A stretch of 12,098 bases of DNA, taken from positions 1-12,098 of the forward strand of contig DGFE01000260.1 of NCBI GenBank assembly GCA_002391525.1. Direction: 5' to 3'. The notes under the pieces are model-generated. The model did not search any database, was not told the origin of the DNA, and saw only the letters and a list, made by a program, of their open reading frames with translations. Within the stretch, counting starts at the first letter, position 1. Every line of letters begins with the position of its first letter. This document shows positions 1-5,502 of this stretch, piece after piece. Source of the stretch: Competibacteraceae bacterium UBA3908 (GTDB taxonomy: Bacteria; Pseudomonadota; Gammaproteobacteria; Competibacterales; Competibacteraceae). Made by a program: the position numbers and the translations under genes.

Positions 1-1053
1 GGTCGCGGCATGGGCCTCGGCCGAGGTCACCACCGGCGGGACAACCGTCGCGCCCTGAGTGGCCATCCCGACCGACGGCATCGTCGCCGGCTGTTTGGTG
101 CTCATCGCCTGTTCGTTGAAATCGAACGAAAAATCGAACTCGGACAGGTCCAGATCGAGGTTCGCGCGTTCGCCGGGAGTAACCGGGAGCGTTTCGGCTA
201 TGTCTGCGCCGCCAGGCCGGTCCTCCCCGGTCTGAGTGGCCAACCTGGACAGTTCGCCGAGAAAACAGGTTTTGGCGGCATCATCAACCAACTCCGGAGT
301 GATGAAGCGTTCCAACTGCAAGCTGGCAAACAGAAAGATCGTGTCGCACAGGATGGCGATGGCGCGGGGCTCTCCCTTGCAATACGTGTGGATACGCTCG
401 ATGGCGGCGGGCGAGAACATCTTTCCGCCCGCGTAACCGGCGGCTTTGAGCTGGTGGTCGATAAACAGCCCGGTTTCCAGCTCGCTCAGCCGTTCGAGGC
501 GGCAGCGGACCCGGATGCGGTTCCCGAGCCCTCGCCATTTCGGTCGATCCAGTTCGCTGGCGAGTTCCGGCAACCCCGCCAGCACGACCTGCAGCCGCAA
601 CAAGGGAATCGCCGGCGTTTCCACGAATGCCTGCAGGCGTGGCAGCACCTCAACAGGCAGACGATGGGCATCGTCGATCCACAAGGCGATGGCTTGATGC
701 CGGCGCACCTGCGCGGCCACAGCCTCCAGCAACAACCGGCCCTGCCGCTCGACGTCTAGACCGGTGACCGGTAATTTGAGGTTTGTACAGAGATGATCGA
801 GGATATCGGGAAAATCGAAGTCGGCGCCGTTCAACAAGATAAAGCGGATGTCGTCCGCCTCCGCCACGCAGCGGTGCAACAGCGACGTCTTGCCGACCCC
901 GGCTTCGCCGGTCAACAGAATGAGTCCGCGCCGTTCGCGGATCCCATCCAGGATGTCGGCGCACGCGGCATCCAAGTTGATGTTCCGATAGAATCCTTTC
1001 GGATCCTTCGATCTGAAGGGCTTACTGTCAAAACCGAAATAGGCGGTGTACAT
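1..1053 (-). CDS. ExeA/GspA-like AAA ATPase, C-terminus beyond window
   Basis: Reading the minus strand from ATG at 1053 gives an uninterrupted frame of 351 residues to the left edge, so the gene is partial at its 3' end. The N-terminus (MYTAYFGFDSKPFR) is the typical opening of ExeA/GspA/MshM-type ATPases, which drive assembly of secretion or pilus-like machines at the inner membrane. Walker A is GEAGVGKT (residues 49-56) and Walker B is LWIDDAH (about 124-130), so ATP binding and hydrolysis look intact. The AAA domain ends around residue 270. A Pro/Thr/Ala-rich, probably disordered tail follows (e.g. TKQPATMPSVG) and leads to an unseen C-terminal region. Family members often carry a peptidoglycan-binding or SPOR domain there. 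GGAG lies 9 nt before the start (minus strand, 1063-1066). No secretion or pilus genes are visible nearby, so the specific machine is unknown. The family call is confident; the process is not. Confidence 0.85.
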   Translation of the reverse strand, partial: MYTAYFGFDSKPFRSKDPKGFYRNINLDAACADILDGIRERRGLILLTGEAGVGKTSLLHRCVAEADDIRFILLNGADFDFPDILDHLCTNLKLPVTGLDVERQGRLLLEAVAAQVRRHQAIALWIDDAHRLPVEVLPRLQAFVETPAIPLLRLQVVLAGLPELASELDRPKWRGLGNRIRVRCRLERLSELETGLFIDHQLKAAGYAGGKMFSPAAIERIHTYCKGEPRAIAILCDTIFLFASLQLERFITPELVDDAAKTCFLGELSRLATQTGEDRPGGADIAETLPVTPGERANLDLDLSEFDFSFDFNEQAMSTKQPATMPSVGMATQGATVVPPVVTSAEAHAAT

Positions 1054-1080
1054 ATCCCTCTTCTCCCTGTCGCCAATTGT

Positions 1081-1109
1081 ATTATGTAAATGTACGATTC
1101 CTGACGCAA
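1081..1109 (-). promoter_or_regulatory. Putative sigma70-type promoter for the ExeA-like gene
   Basis: On the minus strand, TTGCGT (plus positions 1104-1109) is followed after exactly 17 nt by CATAAT (1081-1086). The -10 matches the consensus at 5 of 6 positions and the -35 at 3 of 6. It lies about 30 nt before the ATG at 1053, which leaves a short leader holding the GGAG site. The -35 and spacer lie inside repeat copy 1, while most of the -10 lies just outside the repeat. Copy 2 has the same -35 but no matching -10. Predicted by eye only. Confidence 0.4.
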
Positions 1110-1153
1110 TCCGAATAGTCCCTTGACCTGGTAGAGCTCGTGGCTTCGTACAG
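1084..1153. repeat. 70-bp tandem direct repeat, copy 1
   Basis: This 70-bp unit (ATGTAAATGTACGATTCCTG...) is followed immediately by a second copy. The two match over 71 positions with a single difference: G at 1136 against T at 1206. Each unit contains inverted ends, TGTACGA (1091-1097) and TCGTACA (1146-1152). After a two-base mismatch these continue as CC/GG, so a stem is possible. The match stops at 1083/1153 on the left and 1155/1225 on the right. The element fills the space between two divergent genes and could be a duplicated regulatory segment or a small REP/MITE-like element. I do not recognise it. Confidence 0.9.
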
Positions 1154-1224
1154 ATGTAAATGTACGATTCCTGACGCAATCCGAATAGTCCCTTGACCTG
1201 GTAGATCTCGTGGCTTCGTACAGA
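1154..1224. repeat. 70-bp tandem direct repeat, copy 2
   Basis: Second copy of the unit at 1084-1153, directly abutting it with no spacer and differing at one base (T1206). It carries the same inverted ends, TGTACGA (1161-1167) and TCGTACA (1216-1222). It also contains TTGACC (1193-1198), a fair -35 match in the direction of the LysE-type gene, but the hexamer 17 nt further on (TCGTAC) is a poor -10. Near-identity of the copies suggests recent duplication or ongoing homogenisation. Confidence 0.9.
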
Positions 1225-1303
1225 AGTGATTACTGATGGCTTTGACGGAACTTCCTGGAGCCTGCGCCGCGCCGACGGCGATGAAGCCGGGGCGACAACC
1301 CTC

Positions 1304-1933
1304 ATGACCACTTTTCTGCTGGCCGGCATCCTGCTGGGCCTGAGCGGCGGACTCTCGCCGGGACCGCTGCTGACCCTGGTCGCCAGCGAAACGCTGCGTC
1401 ATGGGGTCCGGGCGGGAATCGGGGTAGCGCTGGCGCCGCTGCTGACCGACTTGCCTATCGTGCTGGCGGCGGTGCTGCTGTTGCAGCCCCTGGCCGACCA
1501 GGATTTGCCGCTGGCGTTGCTCAATTGCGGCGGTGGAGTGTATTTGGCTTGGCTGGGCGTGCAGAGCCTGCGCTTCCAGGGCGCCGAACTGGAACCGGCC
1601 AATCCGACCGGCGCGTTGCGACGCGGGGTGATCGCCAACTTTTTGAACCCCAGCCCTTATCTGTTCTGGCTGGCGGTGGGCGCGCCGACCGTGCTGGATG
1701 CCTGGCGGCACGGCTGGCCGGCGGCGGTTGCGTTCGTCGTCGCGTTCTACGCGCTGCTGGTAGGCTCCAAGGTGCTGCTGGCCATGGCGCTGGGCCGTGC
1801 CCGTCATGTCCTGCGCAGCGGCGGCTATATTCTCCTCATGCGCGGTTTGGGGTTAGTGCTGCTGGCGTATTCTCTGCTGTTTCTGCGCGCGAGTTGGCGA
1901 CTGCTGGACCCGGCGGCCCTGCCCGCATCCTGA
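1304..1933 (+). CDS. LysE/RhtB-family amino-acid or metabolite exporter
   Basis: This 209-residue inner-membrane protein has about six hydrophobic segments, the usual size for the LysE/RhtB superfamily of small exporters of amino acids and related metabolites. The N-terminal segment carries the family hallmark LSPGP (residues 17-21) within the first helix. A second conserved segment, NFLNPSPYLFW (112-122), matches the NPK/NPS region found midway in the family. The substrate cannot be read from sequence. The ATG at 1304 places the first helix at the very N-terminus, as expected. A GTG at 1226 would add 26 hydrophilic residues and is less likely. There is no strong ribosome binding site before 1304, but a 23-codon ORF ends at 1307 and overlaps the start as ATGA, so coupled translation is possible. 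The next gene starts 46 nt downstream on the same strand and may be co-transcribed. Confidence 0.85.
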   Translation: MTTFLLAGILLGLSGGLSPGPLLTLVASETLRHGVRAGIGVALAPLLTDLPIVLAAVLLLQPLADQDLPLALLNCGGGVYLAWLGVQSLRFQGAELEPANPTGALRRGVIANFLNPSPYLFWLAVGAPTVLDAWRHGWPAAVAFVVAFYALLVGSKVLLAMALGRARHVLRSGGYILLMRGLGLVLLAYSLLFLRASWRLLDPAALPAS

Positions 1934-1979
1934 CCCGACGACCCGCCCCGGTTCGATCTTTCAACCTGCCTCGACGACG

Positions 1980-2462
1980 ATGAGCACTCCCGAGCAACTG
2001 CGCCAACTCATTCGGGCCCTGCTGGACACCCAGATCCAGGCGGTATTGGCTACCCAGCATCGGCAGCAGCCCTACACCAGCCTGATGGCCTTCGCCGTCA
2101 CCCCCGATCTGCGCCGAATCGTGTTCGCCACCTACCGGGCGACCCGGAAATATGCCAACCTGCTGGCCAATCCCCGCGCTGCACTGCTGATCGACAATCG
2201 GTGCAACGACTCCGCCGACTATCGGAACGCGGTGGCGATATCCGCCCAGGGCACGGTCCACGAGGTCGATGTGGATCGACGCACCGAGTTGCTGAACCTG
2301 TACCTGGGGAAACACCCGCGGCTGCGGGATTTCGTCACTGCCGCCGATTGCGCCCTCCTGCAATTGGACGTGGAATGCTATTACGTGGTCAGCCGATTCC
2401 AGAATGTGGATGAATTGCGGCTGGATCAGGACGATGCACATCCATCATCAAATGAAATATAA
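1980..2462 (+). CDS. Pyridoxamine 5'-phosphate oxidase-like (FMN split-barrel) protein
   Basis: This 160-residue, soluble, probably cytoplasmic protein is the size of single-domain PNPOx-like split-barrel proteins, which bind FMN, F420 or heme. The visible fold pattern is an N-terminal helix (about 4-16), then strands AVLATQ (21-26) and PYTSLMAFAV (31-40), then the typical TYRATRKYANLLANPRAALL segment (51-70). In this family that basic stretch usually helps hold the cofactor phosphate. The second half has further strands (AVAISAQGTVHEV, LQLDVECYYVVSRF). It is too short, and too weakly similar, for true PdxH, so vitamin B6 biosynthesis should not be assumed. A general flavin-dependent reductase or heme-utilisation-like role is as likely. 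The start is the only ATG in frame after the upstream stop, and no clear ribosome binding site precedes it. It may share a transcript with the LysE-type gene. Confidence 0.75.
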   Translation: MSTPEQLRQLIRALLDTQIQAVLATQHRQQPYTSLMAFAVTPDLRRIVFATYRATRKYANLLANPRAALLIDNRCNDSADYRNAVAISAQGTVHEVDVDRRTELLNLYLGKHPRLRDFVTAADCALLQLDVECYYVVSRFQNVDELRLDQDDAHPSSNEI

Positions 2463-2484
2463 AAATAAATTATTATTATTTTTA
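2460..2484. repeat. AT-only inverted repeat in an AT-rich island
   Basis: TAAAAATAA (2460-2468) and TTATTTTTA (2476-2484) form a perfect 9-bp inverted repeat around a 7-base centre, starting inside the stop codon of the PNPOx-like gene. The surrounding region from about 2455 to 2500 is almost free of G and C in an otherwise GC-rich window. The stem is too weak to be a convincing intrinsic terminator. The tract could act as an UP element or protein-binding site for the sulfate-binding gene. Confidence 0.5.
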
Positions 2485-2530
2485 GATATGTAAAATTACT
2501 CTACACTGGAAGTCGTTCGACACCGGTCCG
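2463..2530 (+). promoter_or_regulatory. AT-rich putative promoter region of the sulfate-binding gene
   Basis: This is the only sizeable gap on the plus strand between PNPOx-like and sulfate-binding genes. It holds the AT-rich island followed by possible -10 sequences: TAAAAT (2491-2496, 5 of 6 consensus bases, no good -35) and TACACT (2502-2507) with TTTAGA (2481-2486) at a short 15-nt spacing. No hexamer pair is strong. Activator-dependent promoters with weak -35 boxes are normal for sulfur-starvation genes controlled by CysB-type regulators, but no specific operator was recognised. Confidence 0.35.
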
Positions 2531-2547
2531 TCCGGCGTAGCGCCGGA
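2531..2547 (+). other. GC-rich hairpin in the sulfate-binding gene leader
   Basis: TCCGGCG (2531-2537), TAG, CGCCGGA (2541-2547): a perfect 7-bp stem with a 3-base loop, 39 nt before the ATG at 2587. The nearest T run (four bases, 2561-2564) starts 13 nt after the stem, so this is not a standard intrinsic terminator. It may stabilise the 5' end of the message or be a remnant of an extragenic palindrome. Confidence 0.5.
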
Positions 2548-2572
2548 GGCCCGTCATCCGTTTTCCCAAACC

Positions 2573-2578
2573 GAGGAA
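2573..2578 (+). promoter_or_regulatory. Ribosome binding site of the sulfate-binding gene
   Basis: GAGGAA sits 8 nt before the ATG at 2587. It is among the best Shine-Dalgarno sequences in the window and fixes the start, which also gives a proper signal peptide. Confidence 0.7.
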
Positions 2579-2586
2579 CCCTCATC

Positions 2587-3612
2587 ATGGCCACCCTCCG
2601 TTCGTTCTGGCTGGTCGCGCTACTGCTGGCATCAGGACCGGGTTGCTGGACCGACGTCAATGCCGCCGGCAAGACCGTGACTTTGCTGAACGTGTCCTAC
2701 GACCCCACCCGCGAGTTCTACAGCGAATTCAACGCCGCCTTCAACAAACACTGGCAGGCCAAAACCGGCGATTCGGTGGCGGTCCGGCAGTCGCACGGCG
2801 GTTCCGGCAAGCAGGCCCGCTCGGTGATCGACGGCCTCGAAGCGGACGTGGTCACGCTGGCCCTGGCTTACGACATCGACGAAATCAGCGCCAGGGGTGG
2901 TTTGCTGCCGGCGGACTGGCAACAGCGGCTGCCGCATAACAGTTCGCCCTACACCTCGACCATCGTGTTTCTGGTGCGCAAGGGCAATCCCAAGGGTATC
3001 AAGGACTGGGGCGATTTGGTGAAGCCGGGGATCAGCGTGGTCACGCCCAATCCCAAAACCTCGGGCGGGGCGCGCTGGAACTACCTGGCGGCCTGGGGTT
3101 ACGTGTTGCGCCAGCCCGATGGCGACGAGGCCAAGGCGCGCGACTTCGTCGCCCGTCTGTATCGCAACGTGCCGGTGCTGGATTCCGGCGCGCGCGGCTC
3201 CACCACGACCTTCGTGGAGCGCGACATCGGCGACGTGCTGCTGACCTGGGAAAACGAAGCGTTCCTGGCGGTCAAGGAACTGGGCAAGGATCGTTTCGAG
3301 ATCGTGACGCCCTCGCTCAGCATTCTGGCCGAGCCGCCGGTGGCGCTGGTAGACAAGTTCGCCGACAAGCACGGCGCGCGCGCGGCGGCCCAGGCGTATC
3401 TCGAATACTTATACAGCCCGGAGGGCCAGGAGCTGGCGGCCAGGCACCATTACCGACCCCGGGACCCGACGGTGGCCGAACGCCACCGGGATCGTTTCCC
3501 CCAGTTGGAACTGTTCACCATCGACGATCTGTTCGGCGGTTGGGCCAAGGCGCAGGCCGCGCATTTCAAGGACGGCGGCACGTTCGATCAAATCTATCAG
3601 TCGGGCGGCTAG
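2587..3612 (+). CDS. sbp: Periplasmic sulfate-binding protein of a sulfate/thiosulfate ABC importer
   Basis: This 341-residue protein belongs to the Sbp/CysP family of periplasmic receptors that deliver sulfate (or thiosulfate) to the CysTWA membrane complex. Residues 1-26 form a signal peptide: a short basic start, a hydrophobic core (FWLVALLLAS), and a likely cleavage after VNA (24-26). Family signatures are clear: LLNVSYDPTREFY (33-45), QSHGGSGKQA (68-77), and NPKTSGGARWNYLAAWGY (155-172). In known structures, these segments line the oxyanion pocket. WENEA (221-225) is also conserved. Length is normal and no key segment is missing. Cys20 is not in a good lipobox, so a lipoprotein is unlikely. 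No cysT, cysW or cysA gene lies nearby, so it must work with a transporter encoded elsewhere. The neighbours do not suggest sulfur metabolism. Sbp and CysP cannot be separated confidently by eye. Confidence 0.93.
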   Translation: MATLRSFWLVALLLASGPGCWTDVNAAGKTVTLLNVSYDPTREFYSEFNAAFNKHWQAKTGDSVAVRQSHGGSGKQARSVIDGLEADVVTLALAYDIDEISARGGLLPADWQQRLPHNSSPYTSTIVFLVRKGNPKGIKDWGDLVKPGISVVTPNPKTSGGARWNYLAAWGYVLRQPDGDEAKARDFVARLYRNVPVLDSGARGSTTTFVERDIGDVLLTWENEAFLAVKELGKDRFEIVTPSLSILAEPPVALVDKFADKHGARAAAQAYLEYLYSPEGQELAARHHYRPRDPTVAERHRDRFPQLELFTIDDLFGGWAKAQAAHFKDGGTFDQIYQSGG

Positions 3613-3615
3613 CCG
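3606..3615. other. Shared palindromic stop codons of two convergent genes
   Basis: The 10-bp palindrome CGGCTAGCCG contains the TAG stop of the sulfate-binding gene (3610-3612) and, on the other strand, the TAG stop of the TPR-like gene (3609-3611). The two coding regions therefore overlap tail to tail by four bases (CTAG), with no room for a conventional terminator between them. Confidence 0.85.
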
Positions 3616-4004
3616 GCGGGCGGGGTCGGCGGCGCGGATTCAGCGGCGACATCCTTGGCCAGCCGCAGGCGCTTTTGGTGCAGATACACCCGCACCACGC
3701 GCCGCCGATTGTCCTCGTCGCTGGCGAGCGCGGTCAGCTTTTTCCGATAATCGGCGTCGTCCGGCGCCAATTCGAGCATCTTCTCCACGAATTCGACCGC
3801 TTCCTCGCAGGCCCCGATTTCCATCAGCATATCGCTCAGTAAATCCAGGGACGGCAGGTGATCGGGCGCCAGGCTCAACCCCCGAACCAGCAGCGGCATG
3901 ATTCCGTACACGATGTCTTCGGAGTCGTGCAAGTCGAGCTCGACGACTTCCCGCCATTGCCGATGGGCTTGCGCATAGAGTTCGATAGCCGTTGGGTTCT
4001 CCAT
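3609..4004 (-). CDS. Small TPR-like helical repeat protein
   Basis: Reading from ATG at 4004 gives 131 residues; an in-frame ATG at 4037 would give 142 (start MLKDPTSREPP). I prefer 4004 because MENPTAIELY begins the first helix and a weak GAGAA lies upstream; neither start has a strong ribosome binding site. The protein is acidic, lacks a signal peptide and is mostly helical. Residues about 32-92 form one or two tetratricopeptide-like helix pairs, with the pattern LSLAPDHLPSLDLLSDMLME followed by EEAVEFVEKMLELAPDDADY. A basic region (NRRRVVRVYLHQKRLRLAK) and a Pro-rich tail come next. TPR proteins mediate protein-protein contacts, but the partner is unknown. It is the last gene of the minus-strand run, about 100 nt after the beta-glucosidase, and converges on the sulfate-binding gene. 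Its link to the glycan genes is uncertain. Confidence 0.65.
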   Translation of the reverse strand: MENPTAIELYAQAHRQWREVVELDLHDSEDIVYGIMPLLVRGLSLAPDHLPSLDLLSDMLMEIGACEEAVEFVEKMLELAPDDADYRKKLTALASDEDNRRRVVRVYLHQKRLRLAKDVAAESAPPTPPAG

Positions 4005-4105
4005 GGGCGGTTCTCGCGACGTAGGGTCTTTCAGCATTTTGGCACGCGCCGTTCAGCTTGCAACCGGGGCCGACGGCCCGCATCGGCGCGGCAACGACCA
4101 GCGCT

Positions 4106-5476
4106 TCAGCCATCGCCGCCGGCGTCTTCGGCGTCCAGGGCGCCGCCACCGCCGCGAATCACGTCCGCATAGAACCGCGCGCTGGCCTTGGGCGTCCGCC
4201 GCTGCGTCGCATAGTCCACGTGGACCAGCCCGAAGCGCTGCGAATAGCCGTGCGCCCACTCGAAATTGTCCAGCAGCGACCAGGCGAAATAGCCGCGCAG
4301 ATCGACGCCGTTGCGCAGGGCCGCCCGCGCCGCGCGTAAATGATCGCGCAGATACCGCCGTCGCAGCGGGTCATCCACCGCGCCGTCCGCCTGGGGCGGA
4401 TCGTAAAACGCCGCGCCGTTTTCGGTGACGTACAGCGGCAGCGGCCCGTAGCGGCTGGCCACCCATTCCAGAATGTCGGTCAGCCCCTGCGGATACACTT
4501 CCCAATCCAGGCCGGTGTGCGTCTGCCGCGCCTGCCGGACCCGACCCGCGTTCAGCGGCCAGTCGTCAACATCGTGCCGCACCACCTGTCGGCTATAGTA
4601 GTTGATGCCGAGAAAATCCAGTGGTTGGCGGATCAGCTCGAAATCCGGTTCGGGAAACGTCGGCCAGGCCGCGCCGAAGATTTCCGGCAGTTCCGGCGGG
4701 TAGCCGCCCAGGAACACGGGATCGAGGTAATAGCGGTTCCAGTAGGCATCCGCCCGCATGGTGGCGTTCAGATCCGCGACCGTTTCCGTGGCCGGATACT
4801 TCGGCTCCAGGTTGACCACCAGGCCGATTCGCTGCCGGCCTTCGGCGCGATAAGCCTGCACGGCGGTGGCGTGCGCCCGCAGCAGGTGATGGGCGGCGAC
4901 CGGCGCGGCGAAGGGATTGCGCTGACCGGGGGCCAGGACGCCGTGCAGATAGCCGCCGTCCACCACCACCCAGGGTTCGTTCAGCGTGACCCAGAGCTTG
5001 ACCCGGTCGTCCAGCGCCCGGAACAGCACTTGGGCGTACTCGGCGAACCAGTGGGCGCTGTCGGGATTCAGCCAGCCACCCAGCCGATCCAGCGCCGCCG
5101 GCAGATCCCAGTGATAGAGCGTCGCCATCGGCTGGATGCCGTGTTCCAGCAAGGCATCCACCAGCCGCTCGTAAAAGCCCAGTCCTCGCGGATTGACGCA
5201 GCCACGACCCTCCGGCAACAGCCGGCTCCAGGACACGCTGAAGCGATAGGCGTTCAGGCCCAGTTCCCGCATCAGCGCCACATCGTCGCGATAGCGGCGG
5301 TAATGGTCGCAGGCCATGTCACCGGTATCGCCGTCGCGGGTCCGACCCGGCGTATGGGCGAATTCGTGCCAGATGCTCGGCCCGGCGCCGTCGGCCAGCG
5401 GCGAGCCCTCGATCTGATAGGCCGAGGTGGCGGCGCCCCACAGGAAATCGGCGGGGAACGGGAGGGATGCGGACAT
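4106..5476 (-). CDS. Family GH1 beta-glucosidase
   Basis: This 456-residue protein has the normal length of bacterial GH1 enzymes, which hydrolyse terminal beta-linked glucose (or related sugars) from cellobiose-like oligosaccharides with retention. There is no signal peptide, so it acts in the cytoplasm. The N-terminal signature FLWGAATSAYQIEG (11-24) is intact. The acid/base glutamate is E167 in TLNEPW (164-169), and the nucleophile is E352 in YVTENG (349-354). FLGINYYS (288-295) and the late WSLLDNFEWAHGY (399-411), which binds the glycone, are also present, so activity is expected. ATG 5476 is chosen because the GH1 fold begins there and CTCC on the plus strand (5487-5490) gives a GGAG site 10 nt upstream. 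The open frame extends upstream to 6292 only as a shadow of the ABC ATPase. The gene starts 26 nt after that ATPase and probably shares its transcript. The last 15 residues are Gly/Asp-rich, with no known role. Confidence 0.95.
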   Translation of the reverse strand: MSASLPFPADFLWGAATSAYQIEGSPLADGAGPSIWHEFAHTPGRTRDGDTGDMACDHYRRYRDDVALMRELGLNAYRFSVSWSRLLPEGRGCVNPRGLGFYERLVDALLEHGIQPMATLYHWDLPAALDRLGGWLNPDSAHWFAEYAQVLFRALDDRVKLWVTLNEPWVVVDGGYLHGVLAPGQRNPFAAPVAAHHLLRAHATAVQAYRAEGRQRIGLVVNLEPKYPATETVADLNATMRADAYWNRYYLDPVFLGGYPPELPEIFGAAWPTFPEPDFELIRQPLDFLGINYYSRQVVRHDVDDWPLNAGRVRQARQTHTGLDWEVYPQGLTDILEWVASRYGPLPLYVTENGAAFYDPPQADGAVDDPLRRRYLRDHLRAARAALRNGVDLRGYFAWSLLDNFEWAHGYSQRFGLVHVDYATQRRTPKASARFYADVIRGGGGALDAEDAGGDG

Positions 5477-5486
5477 GTGGCGGCGA

Positions 5487-5490
5487 CTCC
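5487..5490 (-). promoter_or_regulatory. Ribosome binding site of the GH1 gene
   Basis: GGAG on the minus strand, 10 nt before the ATG at 5476, in the 26-nt gap after the ABC ATPase stop. It supports the short (456-residue) form over the much longer open frame. Confidence 0.5.
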
Positions 5491-5502
5491 AGGGCAAAAC
5501 AG

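Noticed and set aside
10..759. 249-codon plus-strand frame at the left edge
   Set aside because: It is antisense to the ExeA-like ATPase, whose Walker A and B motifs identify the real strand.
1084..1224. CRISPR array
   Set aside because: Only two copies, directly abutting with no spacer, and no cas genes nearby.
1082..1807. Minus-strand frame running through the LysE-type gene and the tandem repeat
   Set aside because: Gln/Arg-rich translation without a domain; the plus strand encodes a clear membrane exporter with SPGP and NPSP motifs.
4067..4079. GGGCCG-A-CGGCCC palindrome between the GH1 and TPR-like genes, as a terminator
   Set aside because: No T run on either side and only one base at the centre, so it is not an intrinsic terminator. 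It is expected by chance in GC-rich DNA.
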